A DNA stretch of 6,084 nucleotides, taken from contig CAYUIZ010000155.1 in NCBI GenBank assembly GCA_964444885.1, positions 1 through 6,084 of the forward strand. Direction: 5' to 3'. The notes under the pieces were generated by a model that saw only the letters and a list, made by a program, of their open reading frames with translations, did not search any database and was not told the DNA's origin. The first letter of the stretch is position 1. Every line of letters starts with the position of its first letter. Position numbers and translations under genes: made by a program. Shown here one piece after another: positions 5,830 to 6,084 of the stretch. The DNA is from CAYRGQ01 sp964444885. GTDB taxonomy: Bacteria; Bacteroidota; Bacteroidia; Sphingobacteriales; Sphingobacteriaceae.

Positions 5830-5998
5830 AAATAACGTATCGATATCCCGTCTTTTTATTTGAATATGCGGCGCAAGCCAACGCTCGCATCAACGTTTTA
5901 TTTTCTGCCCTTAGCTTTCCCCGAGCGGGCTTCACGCCAAAGTCTCCGCTGGTGCTGAATGATTATTGAACGGCACGATTTTCGTAATTGTTTTTACG

Positions 5999-6006
5999 TA
6001 TTTTTA
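5999..6006 (+). promoter_or_regulatory. Weak -7-like element (TATTTTTA) before the right-edge gene
   Basis: TATTTTTA differs from the Bacteroidota TAnnTTTG element only at its last base and sits 32 bases before the ATG at 6039. No clear -33 TTG accompanies it. The surrounding 5980-6038 is AT-rich, as expected of a promoter region. Confidence 0.25.
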
Positions 6007-6038
6007 CCCGCAAAATTCATAAACCAAACTTCTGTATT

Positions 6039-6084
6039 ATGCGTTGGAAAGGCGGCAGGCAAAGCGACAATTTTGAGGATCGCA
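6039..6084 (+). CDS. N-terminal fragment of a YpfJ-type putative neutral zinc metallopeptidase (runs off right edge)
   Basis: Fifteen codons are visible, reading MRWKGGRQSDNFEDR. This closely follows the characteristic N-terminus of the YpfJ/KPN_02809 neutral zinc metallopeptidase family, which typically opens with MRW, then a GRR/GGR and S-x-N-x-EDR pattern before a membrane segment and an HExxH-containing periplasmic domain. The catalytic part lies outside the window, so the call depends only on this opening motif. The ATG follows an AT-rich untranslated stretch with no Shine-Dalgarno, like its neighbours. The product's physiological role is not known; membership is likely but not proven by 15 residues. 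Confidence 0.7.
   Translation, partial: MRWKGGRQSDNFEDR

Larger units (their letters stand above)
5686..6038. other. Divergent regulatory interval between the OmpA-family gene and the right-edge gene
   Basis: This 353-base AT-rich gap holds the candidate minus-strand -7 element at 5822-5829 with a long leader (5686-5815), and a weak plus-strand candidate at 5999-6006 (TATTTTTA, one mismatch to TAnnTTTG) 32 bases before the right-edge start. A loose inverted pair ATGCG/CGCAT at 5866-5890 is probably chance. I see no gene, tRNA or recognised RNA element. Confidence 0.55.

Noticed and set aside
5866..5890. ATGCG/CGCAT inverted pair in the right gap
   Set aside because: The five-base arms with a 15-base spacer are expected by chance in a stretch of this length.
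5582..5935. Minus-strand open frame (117 codons) over the ompA-like start and leader
   Set aside because: It overlaps the clear lipoprotein signal sequence in another frame and covers the probable promoter. Its Arg-rich translation resembles no family.
1..6084. Mobile element, CRISPR array, tRNA/rRNA, defence or biosynthetic system
   Set aside because: I saw no transposase or integrase, no regularly spaced repeats, no tRNA T-loop signature and no toxin, nuclease or assembly-line domains. The assigned genes are ordinary envelope and housekeeping families.

Overview
The window looks like a chromosomal core region of a Bacteroidota bacterium, probably near the Sphingobacteriaceae (Pedobacter/Parapedobacter-like). 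This rests on the protein families and their wording, on TAnnTTTG-type -7 promoter elements upstream of several genes, on the lack of clear Shine-Dalgarno sequences, and on moderately GC-rich genes separated by AT-rich gaps. The exact genus is an inference.

Layout from left to right. Positions 1-104 (minus) hold the 5' end of an unidentified membrane-anchored protein that runs off the left edge. A 318-base gap with no supported gene follows. Positions 423-3682 (minus) hold a compact four-gene cluster. In transcription order it encodes a three-PASTA-domain membrane protein (3682-2924), the endolytic murein transglycosylase MltG (2877-1834), a YbgC/FadM-type hotdog acyl-CoA thioesterase (1834-1427, overlapping the mltG stop by one base) and a YihY/BrkB-family membrane protein (1424-423). 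A well-formed Bacteroidota promoter lies at 3824-3854 and should drive the whole cluster. Divergent from it is D-alanine--D-alanine ligase (4038-5042, plus). A near-perfect hairpin at 5087-5120 separates ddl from the convergent OmpA-domain lipoprotein gene (5685-5146, minus). The right edge holds the first 15 codons of a YpfJ-type putative neutral zinc metallopeptidase (6039 onward, plus).

The central theme is the cell envelope. Ddl makes the D-Ala-D-Ala dipeptide of the peptidoglycan precursor. MltG cleaves nascent glycan strands at the inner membrane. The PASTA protein may sense or bind peptidoglycan or its precursors. The OmpA-like lipoprotein would tie the outer membrane to the wall. The thioesterase and YihY protein are co-transcribed passengers whose link to wall synthesis is not evident from sequence.

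I looked for a novel system (defence, mobile, repeat-based or RNA-based) and found none. There are no transposases, CRISPR arrays, tRNAs or rRNAs. The most useful points are the two edge-truncated genes, the corrected mltG start, substitutions near the MltG active site and in the OmpA peptidoglycan-binding motif, and several structured stretches in the untranslated regions.
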